NCBI RefSeq assembly: GCF_002286975.1
Contig: NZ_NSKB01000002.1
Coordinates: 434,001 to 498,000 of the forward strand
Source of the DNA: Halomonas salipaludis
GTDB lineage: Bacteria > Pseudomonadota > Gammaproteobacteria > Pseudomonadales > Halomonadaceae
Direction: 5' to 3'
DNA length: 64,000 nt
The first letter of the stretch is position 1; each line of letters opens with the position of its first letter. Below, one piece after another: positions 25,824 to 35,122 of the stretch. The notes below the pieces were generated by a model, which saw only the letters and a program-made list of their open reading frames with translations, was not told the DNA's origin and searched no databases. Position numbers and translations under genes: made by a program.

Positions 25824-27107
25824 CTAGCGGGCGTAGCGCCTCAGCGCGCCATCGGCTTCGCGCTGGGCCTGGGCCAGCGCTTCAGCGGGTGTCATCTGCC
25901 CGGTCAGCGCCGCCTGGACGGCGTTGTCCAGCGCACGGCGCACGCGTCCGCCCTGGTAGGTGGAGAGTTCCGCAGTACCGTGCTCGAGCTGGTCGCGAGC
26001 CACCGCCGCCGGGGCAAAGGTCTCGACGTAGTCGCGCAGCAGCTCGGTCTCGTAGGCGGCCGGGCTGACGCCCATATAGCCGGTCTCGATCGACCAGGCC
26101 GCGGCACGCTCGGGGTCGGTCATCCAGCGGATGAAGGTCATCGCGGCGCGCTGCTCCTCCTGCGTGGTGTCGTTGAAGATGTAGAAGTTGCCACCGCCGG
26201 TGGGGCTGCCGCGCTGGGTCTTCATCGGCAGCATGGCCACGCCGAAGTTGAAGTCGGCCTCATTGCGCACCGCAGTGAGGTTGCCGGTGGTGTGCCACAT
26301 CATCGCCGTGGACTGCTCGATGAAGTTCTGGCGCAGGGTGCCCCACTCGATGGCGCCGTCGGGCATCGCCTGGTGCTCCTGGGACAGCGACACCCAGTAC
26401 TCCAGCGCCTCGACGGCGGCGGGATCGTCGAAATAGACCTCGGTGCCGTCGTCGCTCATCAGCCGGTGACCGTTCTGGAAGGCGAAGGCCTGGAACATCC
26501 AGTAAGGGTAGCCGGTGGAGGGCACCATTACGCCCCACTGGTCGCCGCCAGAGGCCTCGCGCACCGCAGCGGCCATCTCGGCCATCTCATCCCAGGTCTC
26601 CGGCGGCGTCTCGGGGTCGAGCCCGGCGGCCTCGAAGGCGTCCTTGTTCCAGTAGAGCACGATGGTCGAGCGCTGGAAGGGGATGCCGTAGGTCTGGCCG
26701 TCGAGCTGGCCGTTCTCCATCAGGCCCGGGTAGAAGCTGTCGAGCCACTCGCGCTCCTCATCGGTCTCGAGCAGGTCGTCGAAGGCAACGATGGCGTCCT
26801 GCTCAATCAGCTCGTAGAGGTCGATGGAGAACAGCACCGAGAGCTGCGGCGCATCGCCGGCCTCGATGGCCGACATGGCGCGCACCCGGGTGTCATCATA
26901 GTTGCCGGCGTAGATCGCCTCGACGCTGATCTCGGGATGCTCGGCCTGGAAGTCGTCGACCAGCTCGTCGATGACGTCGGTCAGCGATCCGCCTACCGCG
27001 ATGGGGTAGTACATGGTCAGCTCGACGGGATCGTCGGCCAGCACCGGGCTGGCGCCCAGCACGGCGGCGGCCAGCGCCGTCAAGGGGAAAGAGAGACGTG
27101 CACGCAT
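25824..27107 (-). CDS. UgpB-like periplasmic solute-binding protein
   Basis: A 427-residue family-1 binding protein. A Sec signal peptide (LTALAAAVLGASPVLA) is followed by DDPVELTMYYPIAVGG; later segments such as YGIPFQRSTIVLYWNKDAF, MMWHTTGNLTAV and NFYIFNDTT match the UgpB/MalE fold. The ATG at 27107 is preferred because GGAG lies 8 bases upstream; the ATG at 27128 would overlap the ATPase gene end. The substrate is unproven: the family suggests glycerol-3-phosphate, but no glpQ or ugpQ gene accompanies it here. Confidence 0.88.
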   Translation of the reverse strand: MRARLSFPLTALAAAVLGASPVLADDPVELTMYYPIAVGGSLTDVIDELVDDFQAEHPEISVEAIYAGNYDDTRVRAMSAIEAGDAPQLSVLFSIDLYELIEQDAIVAFDDLLETDEEREWLDSFYPGLMENGQLDGQTYGIPFQRSTIVLYWNKDAFEAAGLDPETPPETWDEMAEMAAAVREASGGDQWGVMVPSTGYPYWMFQAFAFQNGHRLMSDDGTEVYFDDPAAVEALEYWVSLSQEHQAMPDGAIEWGTLRQNFIEQSTAMMWHTTGNLTAVRNEADFNFGVAMLPMKTQRGSPTGGGNFYIFNDTTQEEQRAAMTFIRWMTDPERAAAWSIETGYMGVSPAAYETELLRDYVETFAPAAVARDQLEHGTAELSTYQGGRVRRALDNAVQAALTGQMTPAEALAQAQREADGALRRYAR

Positions 27108-27124
27108 GGGATGGCTCCTGTAGT

Positions 27125-28267
27125 TCACAGATGAGACGCTCGCGAATGAGTGGTTATCGGGTCAGTCGTGCCGGGATTCGCGGCAAATGCCACGGGGGTG
27201 AGATCGTCGCGACGCAGCCCATCGGCATCGAACAGATGCGCGGCACTCGGCACCCAGGCCAGCCGGCAGCGGGTGCCGGGGGGCATTGGCCGCTTGCCGG
27301 GCAGCCGCGCACGCAGCCGCTGGCTGCCTACGCTGAGCTGGAGGATGGTGTCGGCGCCGAGATACTCCTCGTCGATCACCTCGGCGGGCACGCCGCTGGC
27401 GTCGCTGGAAAGCACCTCGATATCCTCGGGGCGAATGCCGAGCTGGCCGCCCGCGGCGGCGGCAGGCGCCACCGCCACCTCGCGTTCAGCATCGATGACT
27501 GCGGCGCCATCGTGGGCGGCCAACTGCACCAGATTCATTGCCGGGCTGCCGATAAAGCTCGCCGCGAAGGCGCTGGCCGGGCGGTTATAGAGCTCGGCGG
27601 GTGAGCCGTCCTGCACGATGCGGCCGTTCTGCATCAGAATCACCCGGTCACCCATGCTCATCGCCTCGACCTGGTCGTGGGTGACGTAGATCACCGTCAT
27701 GCCGAGGCGCGCCTGGAGCGACGTGATCTCGCGGCGCATCTCGCCACGCAGGCGGGCATCGAGGTTGGAGAGCGGCTCATCCATCAGGCAGATCGGATGT
27801 TCAGAGATGATCGAGCGCGCCAGCGCCACACGCTGGCGCTGGCCGCCAGAGAGCTGGGCCGGCTTGCGCTCGAGATAGGCCTCGAGATCGACAAGCTCGG
27901 CGACTCTCGCCAGGCGCTCGCGGCGCTCGGCCTTGGGCACCTTGCGACTACGCAAGCCGAACACGATGTTGTCGGCCACGCTGAGGTGGGGGAACAGCGC
28001 GTAGGACTGGAACACCATGCTCAGCCCGCGGTCCCCCGGGGGCAGGAAAGTGACGTCGCGCTCGCCGATGGCGATGCGCCCTTCCGTGGCCTGCTCGAGG
28101 CCGGCGATCATGCGCAGCGTAGTGGACTTACCGCAGCCCGAAGGGCCGAGCAGGATGACGAACTGGCCCGGTGTGACGTCGAATGAGATGGCGTCCACCG
28201 CAGTGATATCGTCCCAGCGTTTGGTCACCGCCTCCAGGCGGATGCGCTGGTGATTGTTATGGGTCAT
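27125..28267 (-). CDS. ABC transporter ATPase, UgpC/MalK type
   Basis: A 380-residue ATPase. Walker A is GPSGCGKST (about 40-48), followed by Q-loop [12 protein letters not shown], signature [14 protein letters not shown], Walker [14 protein letters not shown] and the switch histidine in [12 protein letters not shown]-terminal TOBE/OB regulatory part (about 240-355) is the CUT1 hallmark. It energises the UgpAE-like permease pair. As first gene of the operon, it is preceded by a 205-base region shared with the divergent GNAT-nitrilase gene. The C-terminal tail [16 protein letters not shown] is unusual but short. Confidence 0.92.
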   Translation of the reverse strand: MTHNNHQRIRLEAVTKRWDDITAVDAISFDVTPGQFVILLGPSGCGKSTTLRMIAGLEQATEGRIAIGERDVTFLPPGDRGLSMVFQSYALFPHLSVADNIVFGLRSRKVPKAERRERLARVAELVDLEAYLERKPAQLSGGQRQRVALARSIISEHPICLMDEPLSNLDARLRGEMRREITSLQARLGMTVIYVTHDQVEAMSMGDRVILMQNGRIVQDGSPAELYNRPASAFAASFIGSPAMNLVQLAAHDGAAVIDAEREVAVAPAAAAGGQLGIRPEDIEVLSSDASGVPAEVIDEEYLGADTILQLSVGSQRLRARLPGKRPMPPGTRCRLAWVPSAAHLFDADGLRRDDLTPVAFAANPGTTDPITTHSRASHL

Positions 28268-28472
28268 GGCGTGCCCGCGGTCAGATGGCGGCGAAGGGAC
28301 ATAACGGCTCCCATGAAAATTAGCGTAGTCGCTGACATCGACTTGTCATCCACGCATTGTCCGCATGCCGGGTTACCGTTGTCTGACACTGCGATGACCG
28401 CGACGTGACCGACGCTGGCGCCAGCGCATGCTAGAATTCAGGCTCTTTTTTTCGTTCAGGAATTCGCTGCCC

Positions 28473-30044
28473 ATGTCCCTCGACGATCTGCACCTCAACC
28501 TGCGCAACCTGACCGCGGACGACTACCCCCAGCTCAAGGCGCTGATGGACAAGGTCTACGACGACATCGGCGGTGCCTGGCCCAAGCTGACCATCGACAA
28601 GCTGGTCAGCGAGTTTCCCGACGGCCAGATCGTCATCGAGGACGACCAGACCATCGTCGGCGTGGCGCTTACCGCACTGGTGGACTACGACGAGTTCTCC
28701 AACCCGCACCAGTACGACGACCTGATCGGCCACCGCGAGGTCATCCTCAACCAGCCCAACGGCGACGCCATGTACGGTCTCGACGTGCTGATCGATCCGG
28801 ACTACCGCGGCTACCGCCTCGGCCGGCGCCTGTATGAAGCGCGCAAGGAGCTATGCCGCTCGATGAACCTGCGCGCCATCCTCGCCGGCGGTCGTATTCC
28901 CGAGTACCACCAGCACGCCGACGAGCTCTCGCCGGCCGAGTATATCGAGAAGGTGTCGCGCAAGGAGATCCACGACCCGATCCTCTCCTTCCAGCTGGCC
29001 AACGACTTCCTGGTCAAGCGCCTGCTGCGCAAGTACCTGCCGGAGGATGAGAAGTCCCAGGGCTTCGCCACCCTGCTGGAGTGGAACAATATCCTTTATG
29101 AGCCCGCCGAGCGGGTGCTGGAGAGCCGCAAGACCCAGGTGCGCGTCGGTGCGGTGCAGTGGCAGATGCGTGAGTTCGACTCGGTGGAGACGGTGCTCCA
29201 GCAGATCGAATACTTCGTCGATGCGCTATCGGGTTACCAGAGCGACTTCGCGGTCTTTCCGGAGCTGTTCAACGCGCCGCTGATGGGCCTCCAGGATCGT
29301 GCCGCCCAGCAGGACCAACTGGCCGCGATCCGCTTCCTGTCGGGTTTCACCGAGCGTTTCAAGACCGAGCTGTCGCGCATGGCGGTGTCCTACAACATCA
29401 ATATCGTGGCCGGCTCGATGATCGAGGAGGCCGATGACGGCAAGCTCTACAACATCGCCTATCTGTGCCACCGCGACGGTACCCTGGAGCGCCAGGCCAA
29501 GCTGCATATCACCCCCCAGGAACGCCGCGACTGGGTGATCGAGGGCGGCGATGACCTGCGCGTGTTCGACACCGATGCCGGCCGCGTCGGCATCCAGATC
29601 TGCTACGACGTCGAGTTTCCCGAGCTTTCGCGCCTGCTCGCCGAGCAGGACATGGACATCCTGTTCGTGCCGTTCTGGACCGACACCAAGAACGGCTACC
29701 TGCGGGTGCGCCACTGCGCTCAAGCGCGCGCCATCGAAAACGAGTGCTACGTGGTGCTGTGCGGCAGCGTCGGCAACGTGCCGTCGATCGAGAACCTCGA
29801 CATTCAATACGCCCAGTCGTCGGTGTTCTCGCCCTCGGACTTCGCCTTCCCCCACGATGCGGTGCTCGCCGAGACCACCCCCAACACCGAGATGATCATG
29901 TTCTCGGACCTCGACCTGACCCGCCTCACGGTAGTACGCAGCGAAGGCTCGGTGACCAACCTCAAGGACCGCCGCAAGGATCTCTTCGACCTGCGCTGGC
30001 GCGACTGGTCGTGGAAGTCCGGCGCCAACCTCGAGGACAACTGA
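28473..30044 (+). CDS. GNAT acetyltransferase-nitrilase fusion protein
   Basis: A 523-residue two-domain enzyme. An N-terminal GNAT domain (about 8-200) shows YGLDVLIDPDYRGYRLGRRLYE as the acetyl-CoA loop. A C-terminal carbon-nitrogen hydrolase domain (about 225-515) carries a full Glu-Lys-Cys triad: Glu in FAVFPELFNAPL, Lys in ERQAKLHITPQERR and Cys in VGIQICYDVEFPEL. It is cytosolic. The fusion family is widespread but its substrate is not established to my knowledge; an amide made and then cleaved, or a repair role, are both conceivable. A TAGAAT -10-like hexamer is at 28432-28437. mtfA and threonine aldolase follow closely. Confidence 0.9.
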   Translation: MSLDDLHLNLRNLTADDYPQLKALMDKVYDDIGGAWPKLTIDKLVSEFPDGQIVIEDDQTIVGVALTALVDYDEFSNPHQYDDLIGHREVILNQPNGDAMYGLDVLIDPDYRGYRLGRRLYEARKELCRSMNLRAILAGGRIPEYHQHADELSPAEYIEKVSRKEIHDPILSFQLANDFLVKRLLRKYLPEDEKSQGFATLLEWNNILYEPAERVLESRKTQVRVGAVQWQMREFDSVETVLQQIEYFVDALSGYQSDFAVFPELFNAPLMGLQDRAAQQDQLAAIRFLSGFTERFKTELSRMAVSYNINIVAGSMIEEADDGKLYNIAYLCHRDGTLERQAKLHITPQERRDWVIEGGDDLRVFDTDAGRVGIQICYDVEFPELSRLLAEQDMDILFVPFWTDTKNGYLRVRHCAQARAIENECYVVLCGSVGNVPSIENLDIQYAQSSVFSPSDFAFPHDAVLAETTPNTEMIMFSDLDLTRLTVVRSEGSVTNLKDRRKDLFDLRWRDWSWKSGANLEDN

Positions 30045-30048
30045 GGCC

Positions 30049-30915
30049 ATGCTGGGGCGGCTCAAGCGCTGGCGCAGCAGGCAGTTCGAGCAGCGCCATC
30101 CGTTCCCCGATGACGCCTGGGCCGAGGCCCGGGCACGTATCCCGCTGCTCGATGCACTGACTGACGACGAGGCGGAGCGTCTCGGCCAGCGCGCCTGGCG
30201 TTTTGCCCATGCCAAGCGCCTGACCCTGCACCCCGAGCTCGCCGCCACCACCGACTTCGACCTGCCGGCGCGGCTGGCGCTGGCCGCCCAGGCCTGCCTG
30301 CTGACCCTGGGCTGGCACGACGACGAGCACGCCGAGGCCTTCGCCAACGTCCACGAGGTGCTGGTGCTGCCCGAGGCCTTCCAGCGCCAGGTCGAGGAGA
30401 TGGACGAGTTCGGCGTGATGCACGAGTACGTCGACGAGCGCGCCGGCGAGACCTCCTACCAGGGTCCGGTGGTGGTCGCCTTCCCCGACCTGATGGAGAG
30501 TGGCGAGTGGAGCGGTTTCAACGTGCTGATCCACGAGTTCGCCCACAAACTCGACATGGGCAACGCCAGCGATATCGACGGCTTCCCGCCGCTGCCCCGC
30601 GACATGGATCCGCGCGAGTGGCACCGCCTGTTCAGCGCGGTGTGGGACGACCTGCAGGCGCGCCTCGAACGCGGCGAAGAGACGCCCATCGACGACTATG
30701 CGGCGAGTCACCCCGGCGAGTGCTATGCGGTATGCTGCGAATACTTCTTCAGCGCCCCTGACGTGCTCGACCAGGCCTACCCCTCGCTGTATGCGCTGCT
30801 GGCCCGCTACTTCCGTCAGGATCCGCTGGCCCGCCAGCCATCCGAGATCCGCGGCGCTGCCTATGACACCAACCGACACCGCCACGAGGACACCGATGAT
30901 CGATCTGCGCAGTGA
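30049..30915 (+). CDS. mtfA: MtfA-type zinc metallopeptidase
   Basis: A 288-residue cytosolic gluzincin-like peptidase. The zinc site HEFAH is in LIHEFAHKLDMGN (about residue 163), with the third ligand expected in the downstream CYAVCCEYFFSAP segment. In E. coli MtfA binds the Mlc repressor and has aminopeptidase activity. Length fits (265 in E. coli). It starts five bases after the GNAT-nitrilase stop, and its 3' end overlaps the threonine aldolase start by 20 bases. Confidence 0.92.
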   Translation: MLGRLKRWRSRQFEQRHPFPDDAWAEARARIPLLDALTDDEAERLGQRAWRFAHAKRLTLHPELAATTDFDLPARLALAAQACLLTLGWHDDEHAEAFANVHEVLVLPEAFQRQVEEMDEFGVMHEYVDERAGETSYQGPVVVAFPDLMESGEWSGFNVLIHEFAHKLDMGNASDIDGFPPLPRDMDPREWHRLFSAVWDDLQARLERGEETPIDDYAASHPGECYAVCCEYFFSAPDVLDQAYPSLYALLARYFRQDPLARQPSEIRGAAYDTNRHRHEDTDDRSAQ

Positions 30916-31903
30916 TACCGTGACCCGCCCCACCCCAGCCATGCTCGACGCCATGGCCGAGGCCCCGGTGGGCGACGACGTGTGGGGCGACGACCCCAGC
31001 GTGCAGCGCTTCCAGGACGCCGTCGCCGAGCGCGCCGGCAAGGCCGCGGCGCTGTTCTTTCCCTCCGGCACCCAGAGCAACCTGGCCGCGCTGCTGGCCC
31101 ACTGCCAGCGCGGCGACGAATACATTGCCGGCCAGCAGGCCCACACCTACAAGTACGAAGGCGGCGGTGCCGCCGTGCTCGGCAGCATCCAACCCCAGCC
31201 GCTGGAGAACGCCGCCGACGGCTCGCTGCCGCTGGACAAAATCCGCGCCGCCATCAAGCCCCGCGACTTTCACTTCGCCCGCACCCGACTGCTGGCGCTG
31301 GAGAACACCATTGGCGGCAAGGTGCTCGCCCCCGACTACGTGCAGGCGGCCACCGACCTGGCCCGCGAGCACGGCCTGGCCACCCACCTCGACGGCGCGC
31401 GGCTGTTCAACGCCGCGGTGGCCAGCGACACGCCGCTGGCCACGCTATGTGCGCCCTTCGACAGCGTCTCGCTGTGCTTCTCCAAGGGGCTAGGCGCGCC
31501 GGTGGGCTCGGCGCTGGTGGGCTCGCAGCAGTTGATCGACGAGGCGCGCCACTGGCGCAAGGTGCTGGGGGGCGGTATGCGCCAGTCGGGCCTGCTGGCC
31601 GCCGCATGCCACCACGCCCTCGACCATCATGTCGATGACCTCGCCCTCGACCACGCCAAAGTAGCCCGCCTGGCCGACGCCATCGCCGCCCTGCCCGGTG
31701 TGGAGGTAAGCTCAGTTGCCACCAATATGCTCTTTGCGCACTTCCCCGAGGCCCATCGCGAGCCGCTGGTCGCCCACCTCAAGGCGCACGGCATCCTCGC
31801 CGAGCTGCTCTACGCCACCCGCTTCGTGGTCCATCGCGACATCAGCGACACCGATATCGACGCGGTGATCGAGGCCTTCCGCGACTATTTCGCTAGTCAC
31901 TGA
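30896..31903 (+). CDS. ltaE: Low-specificity L-threonine aldolase
   Basis: A 335-residue PLP enzyme that cleaves L-threonine/allo-threonine to glycine and acetaldehyde. It begins with the family signature MIDLRSDTVTRPTPAML; GDDVWGDDPSV follows, and the PLP lysine is in CFSKGLGAPVGS near residue 200. The chosen ATG matches this universal N-terminus; the longer open frame lies inside mtfA. It is the last gene of the 28.5-31.9 kb operon and converges on a lysR gene, overlapping its end by 11 bases. Confidence 0.93.
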   Translation: MIDLRSDTVTRPTPAMLDAMAEAPVGDDVWGDDPSVQRFQDAVAERAGKAAALFFPSGTQSNLAALLAHCQRGDEYIAGQQAHTYKYEGGGAAVLGSIQPQPLENAADGSLPLDKIRAAIKPRDFHFARTRLLALENTIGGKVLAPDYVQAATDLAREHGLATHLDGARLFNAAVASDTPLATLCAPFDSVSLCFSKGLGAPVGSALVGSQQLIDEARHWRKVLGGGMRQSGLLAAACHHALDHHVDDLALDHAKVARLADAIAALPGVEVSSVATNMLFAHFPEAHREPLVAHLKAHGILAELLYATRFVVHRDISDTDIDAVIEAFRDYFASH

Positions 31904-32768
31904 CATCGCGTTCAGCAGCCAGCCAGTGCCATAGCCGTGCGGCATCCTCGCCGACGTCACGGCGGCTGGACCTGACCAGCCAGAAGCTCTCCTCGGAGGC
32001 GATGTCGAGGGTAAAGGGGGCGACCAGGTCGTCGCGCTGCTGGATGAGACGCCGATGGGCCAGCGCTACTCCCGCCCCCTGACTGGCCAGTGCCAGGGTC
32101 ATCACCTGGTTGTCGCAGGTCAGCGCCGGGCAGTCGCGCTCCAGCGCGGCAACCCCAGCCTGCTCCAGCCAGGTCGCCCAGCCCACCGCGAATCCCAGCG
32201 CATGCAGCAGGGTGTTGCCGCTCAGGTCCGCGGGTGACGCCAGGTTGGCGGCCACGCCGGGGGCACACACCGGCAGCAGCGTCTCGGCACCCAGTGACAG
32301 CGCCTCGACCCCCTGCCACTCACCGCGACCATAGCGAATTTCGATATCCGCGCCCTCGGGGCCGAAGTCGTCTTGCCAGATGGCACTCACCAGGCGTATC
32401 GCAATACTGGGGTGGCGGCGATGAAACCGCGTCAGCCTCGGCGCCAGCCAGTTCTGCTGGATCACCGGCGTGGTGCGCACCGTTACCGGGTTGTCGGGCG
32501 AGGTGCCAAACACCTCCGAGGTGCCTTCGCTGATCCGCGTAAAGGCGTCGTGGATGCTCGGCAACCACGCCTGCCCTGCGGGTGTCAGCGACAGGCTGCG
32601 CGGGTAGCGCACGAACAGCTTCTGGCCCAGGCGATCCTCGAGCAGCCGAATGCGCTGGCTGATCGCCGCCTGGGTAACGCCCAGCTCGCGGCCTGCGGCG
32701 GTAAAGCTCAGCGTGCGGGCTGCCGCCTCGAAGGCCTGCAGCCACAGCAGGGGGGGTAAATCGCTCAT
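31893..32768 (-). CDS. LysR-family regulator (GcvA-like)
   Basis: A 291-residue regulator. The winged HTH (about 5-65) shows LLWLQAFEAAARTLSFTAAG and LGVTQAAISQRIRLLEDRLG, the GcvA/AmpR-type pattern; the ligand domain ends with LWHWLAAERD. It diverges from the gamma-butyrobetaine-hydroxylase-like gene with about 120 bases between the starts, so it is the likely local regulator of that gene and the following binding protein. Confidence 0.9.
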   Translation of the reverse strand: MSDLPPLLWLQAFEAAARTLSFTAAGRELGVTQAAISQRIRLLEDRLGQKLFVRYPRSLSLTPAGQAWLPSIHDAFTRISEGTSEVFGTSPDNPVTVRTTPVIQQNWLAPRLTRFHRRHPSIAIRLVSAIWQDDFGPEGADIEIRYGRGEWQGVEALSLGAETLLPVCAPGVAANLASPADLSGNTLLHALGFAVGWATWLEQAGVAALERDCPALTCDNQVMTLALASQGAGVALAHRRLIQQRDDLVAPFTLDIASEESFWLVRSSRRDVGEDAARLWHWLAAERDVSD

Positions 32769-32890
32769 GAGAAAGTCAGTTATAAGCTCAGCTTGGCCAA
32801 AGGGGTCAGATTAATCGTTTGTCAGTCCATCGGCCAGCCTCCATCCTGACCTTCGCCATCCACGCCAGGAACAGGAGAGCCATCATCACG

Positions 32891-34099
32891 ATGCATAGCA
32901 CCATCTCTCAAGCCGATACGCTGATCACGCCTACCGCCGCCGACCGCCCAGACCCTCAGGCCGCCCCGGCCATGGCTGAACTGAGGCCCTACCCCGCCAC
33001 GCCACTACTGCGTGGCGCGAGCGCTCGCGACGAGGAGATCGAGCTGGTCTGGGACGATGGCGAACGAGCTAGCATCCCGCTTATCTGGTTGCGCGATCAC
33101 TGCCCCTGCGAGGCGTGCCGCCACCACCAGACCCGCGAGCGACTGATCGTGCCTCTCGATGGGGTAGCCGAGACCGCCGAGGTGGGCCTCGAGGCCGGTC
33201 ACCTGCGGCTGCGCTGGGCCGATGGCCATCTCAGTCAGTTCGCTTCTGGCTGGCTCTATCAACGCCGCCCAGCGGCTACCGACGCGAGCGCACTCCCTGC
33301 GCGTCAGGCCTGGAGCGAGGCGTTCACGCCGACTCGCGTCGCCCACGCCGATATTTTCACCCCGGGTGGCGAAGCCACTTGGCTCGAGGCACTGCTGCGC
33401 GACGGCCTGGTACTGCTCGACGGCGGCCCGCTGGCCGACGAGGAGGTCAGCCGCATCGCCGAACGCATCGGCCCCCAGCGCCCCACCAATTTCGGCGCCC
33501 GCTTCGACGTGCGCTCCAAACCCAATCCCAACAACGCTGCCTATACCGCCATCGGCCTGGCGCTGCACACCGACCTGCCCAACTGGCGCCAACCACCGGA
33601 CATTCAGCTGCTCTACTGCCTGCAGAACGCGGCCCAGGGCGGTGAATCGCTGTTCGCCGACGGCTTCCAGGTCGCCGAAGCACTACGCGAACAGGCCCCC
33701 GAGCACTTCCGCCTGCTCAGCGAACTGGCCATCGATTTTCGTTTCCAGGACGCGACCCAGGACATCGCCACCCGCGCGCCGGTGATCGAGTGCGACGCCA
33801 GCGGCCGAGTGGTGGAGATCCGCTTCAACAACTGGATTCGTGACACCCTGCGCCTGCCCGCCGCGCAGATGACGGCCTGGTACCGCGCCTATCACCACTT
33901 CTGGACCCTGCTCCACTCGCCGCGCTACCAGCTCGACTTCGCGCTGGCGCCGGGGCAGATGGTGGCCTTCGACAACCGCCGCGTGCTGCACGGTCGTCGC
34001 GCCTTCGACCCCAACACCGGCGCCCGCCACCTGCAGGGCACCTACCTCGACCGCGACATGCTCGAATCGCGGCTGCGCGTACTGGCGCGCGATAGTTAA
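32891..34099 (+). CDS. Gamma-butyrobetaine hydroxylase-like Fe(II)/2-oxoglutarate dioxygenase
   Basis: A 402-residue two-domain enzyme. The N-terminal DUF971-like domain carries the structural zinc cluster CPCEACRH (Cys71, Cys73, Cys76, His78). The C-terminal TauD/TfdA domain has the iron-binding HTD in ALHTDLPNW and the distal His in RRVLHGRRAF, with the Arg of GARHLQGTYLDRD for 2-oxoglutarate. It would hydroxylate gamma-butyrobetaine to carnitine or a related betaine. The ATG at 32891 is chosen; a GGAG stretch lies about 14 bases upstream. The next gene encodes a betaine-type binding protein, supporting quaternary-amine metabolism. Confidence 0.88.
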   Translation: MHSTISQADTLITPTAADRPDPQAAPAMAELRPYPATPLLRGASARDEEIELVWDDGERASIPLIWLRDHCPCEACRHHQTRERLIVPLDGVAETAEVGLEAGHLRLRWADGHLSQFASGWLYQRRPAATDASALPARQAWSEAFTPTRVAHADIFTPGGEATWLEALLRDGLVLLDGGPLADEEVSRIAERIGPQRPTNFGARFDVRSKPNPNNAAYTAIGLALHTDLPNWRQPPDIQLLYCLQNAAQGGESLFADGFQVAEALREQAPEHFRLLSELAIDFRFQDATQDIATRAPVIECDASGRVVEIRFNNWIRDTLRLPAAQMTAWYRAYHHFWTLLHSPRYQLDFALAPGQMVAFDNRRVLHGRRAFDPNTGARHLQGTYLDRDMLESRLRVLARDS

Positions 34100-34180
34100 C
34101 GCCGCTCACCCGTGATGCCACCGGCCACTACAACGCCATAACCGGCGGCGTCGCCCCACCATCACAACAGGAGATACTCC

Positions 34181-35122
34181 ATGACTGCACCCCTGACCTC
34201 GTCGCGCATGCTGCTTGCCGGTGGCCTGCTGGCCGGCCTGGCGCTGCCCGCTCACGCCGATGATGCCACCCTCGACTTCGGTGTGCCGGCCTGGCCCGGC
34301 ATCACCGTCAAGACCGAGATCGCCGAGCAGCTGCTGGCGCCGCTGGGCTATGAGACCCGCACCCATGAGCTGGGTCTGCAGGTGGTCTACCAGGGTATGG
34401 ACAGCACCGACATCGACGTCTTCCTGGGCGGCTGGATGCCCGCCCAGAACGCGATGTTCAGACCGCGCGAGGAGAGCGGCAGCATCGTCTCCCTGGCCAA
34501 TAACGTCGACGGTGCCCAGATGACGCTGGCAGTGCCCGAGTACCTCTACGAACAAGGCATCCAGAGCTTCGCCGACCTCGACGCCAACCGCGAGATGTTC
34601 GACAGCGAGATCTACGGCTTCGGTGCCGGCTCGGCGGCCAGCGAGATCCTCGAGGCGGCGATCGCCGACGACGTCTGGGGGCTCGGCGGCTGGCGCCTGA
34701 TCGATACCAGCGAGGTCGCCATGCTCAGCGCCGCGCGCGATGCCATCTCCCGCGAGGAGCCCATCGTCTGGGTCGGCTGGACGCCGCACTGGATGAATCT
34801 CGAGCTGCCGATGCGCTACCTCGATGACCCCCAGGACCTGTTCGGCGAGAACAACGGCGAGAGCGACGTGCTGACCGTGATGCGCAGCGACTACGCCGAG
34901 GCCAACCCCGAGCTGGTCAGTTTCTTCGAAGCCTTCACCTTCAGTGCCGAAGAGCAGAGCTGGATGATCCAGGAGTATGGTCAGCAGGAGCGCGACCTCA
35001 GCGAGGTGGCCGCCGAGTGGATTCGCGACAACGCCGAGCGCGTCGAGGCGATGCTTGCCGACGTCAACGACCGCGACGGCGAGCCGGCCTGGCCGCAGGT
35101 AGCGGCCGCCCTCGAGCTCTGA
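34181..35122 (+). CDS. Choline/betaine/carnitine-type ABC substrate-binding protein
   Basis: A 313-residue OpuAC-family periplasmic protein. The signal peptide (MLLAGGLLAGLALPAHA) is followed by DDATLDFGVPAWPGITVKTE. VVYQGMDSTDIDVFLGGWMP and VGWTPHWMNLELPMRYL contain the aromatic residues that cage quaternary ammonium groups in this family. It has no permease or ATPase neighbours, so it must share a transporter encoded elsewhere. An AGGAG site precedes the ATG. Position after the BBOX-like gene suggests carnitine or butyrobetaine uptake (inference). Confidence 0.88.
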   Translation: MTAPLTSSRMLLAGGLLAGLALPAHADDATLDFGVPAWPGITVKTEIAEQLLAPLGYETRTHELGLQVVYQGMDSTDIDVFLGGWMPAQNAMFRPREESGSIVSLANNVDGAQMTLAVPEYLYEQGIQSFADLDANREMFDSEIYGFGAGSAASEILEAAIADDVWGLGGWRLIDTSEVAMLSAARDAISREEPIVWVGWTPHWMNLELPMRYLDDPQDLFGENNGESDVLTVMRSDYAEANPELVSFFEAFTFSAEEQSWMIQEYGQQERDLSEVAAEWIRDNAERVEAMLADVNDRDGEPAWPQVAAALEL

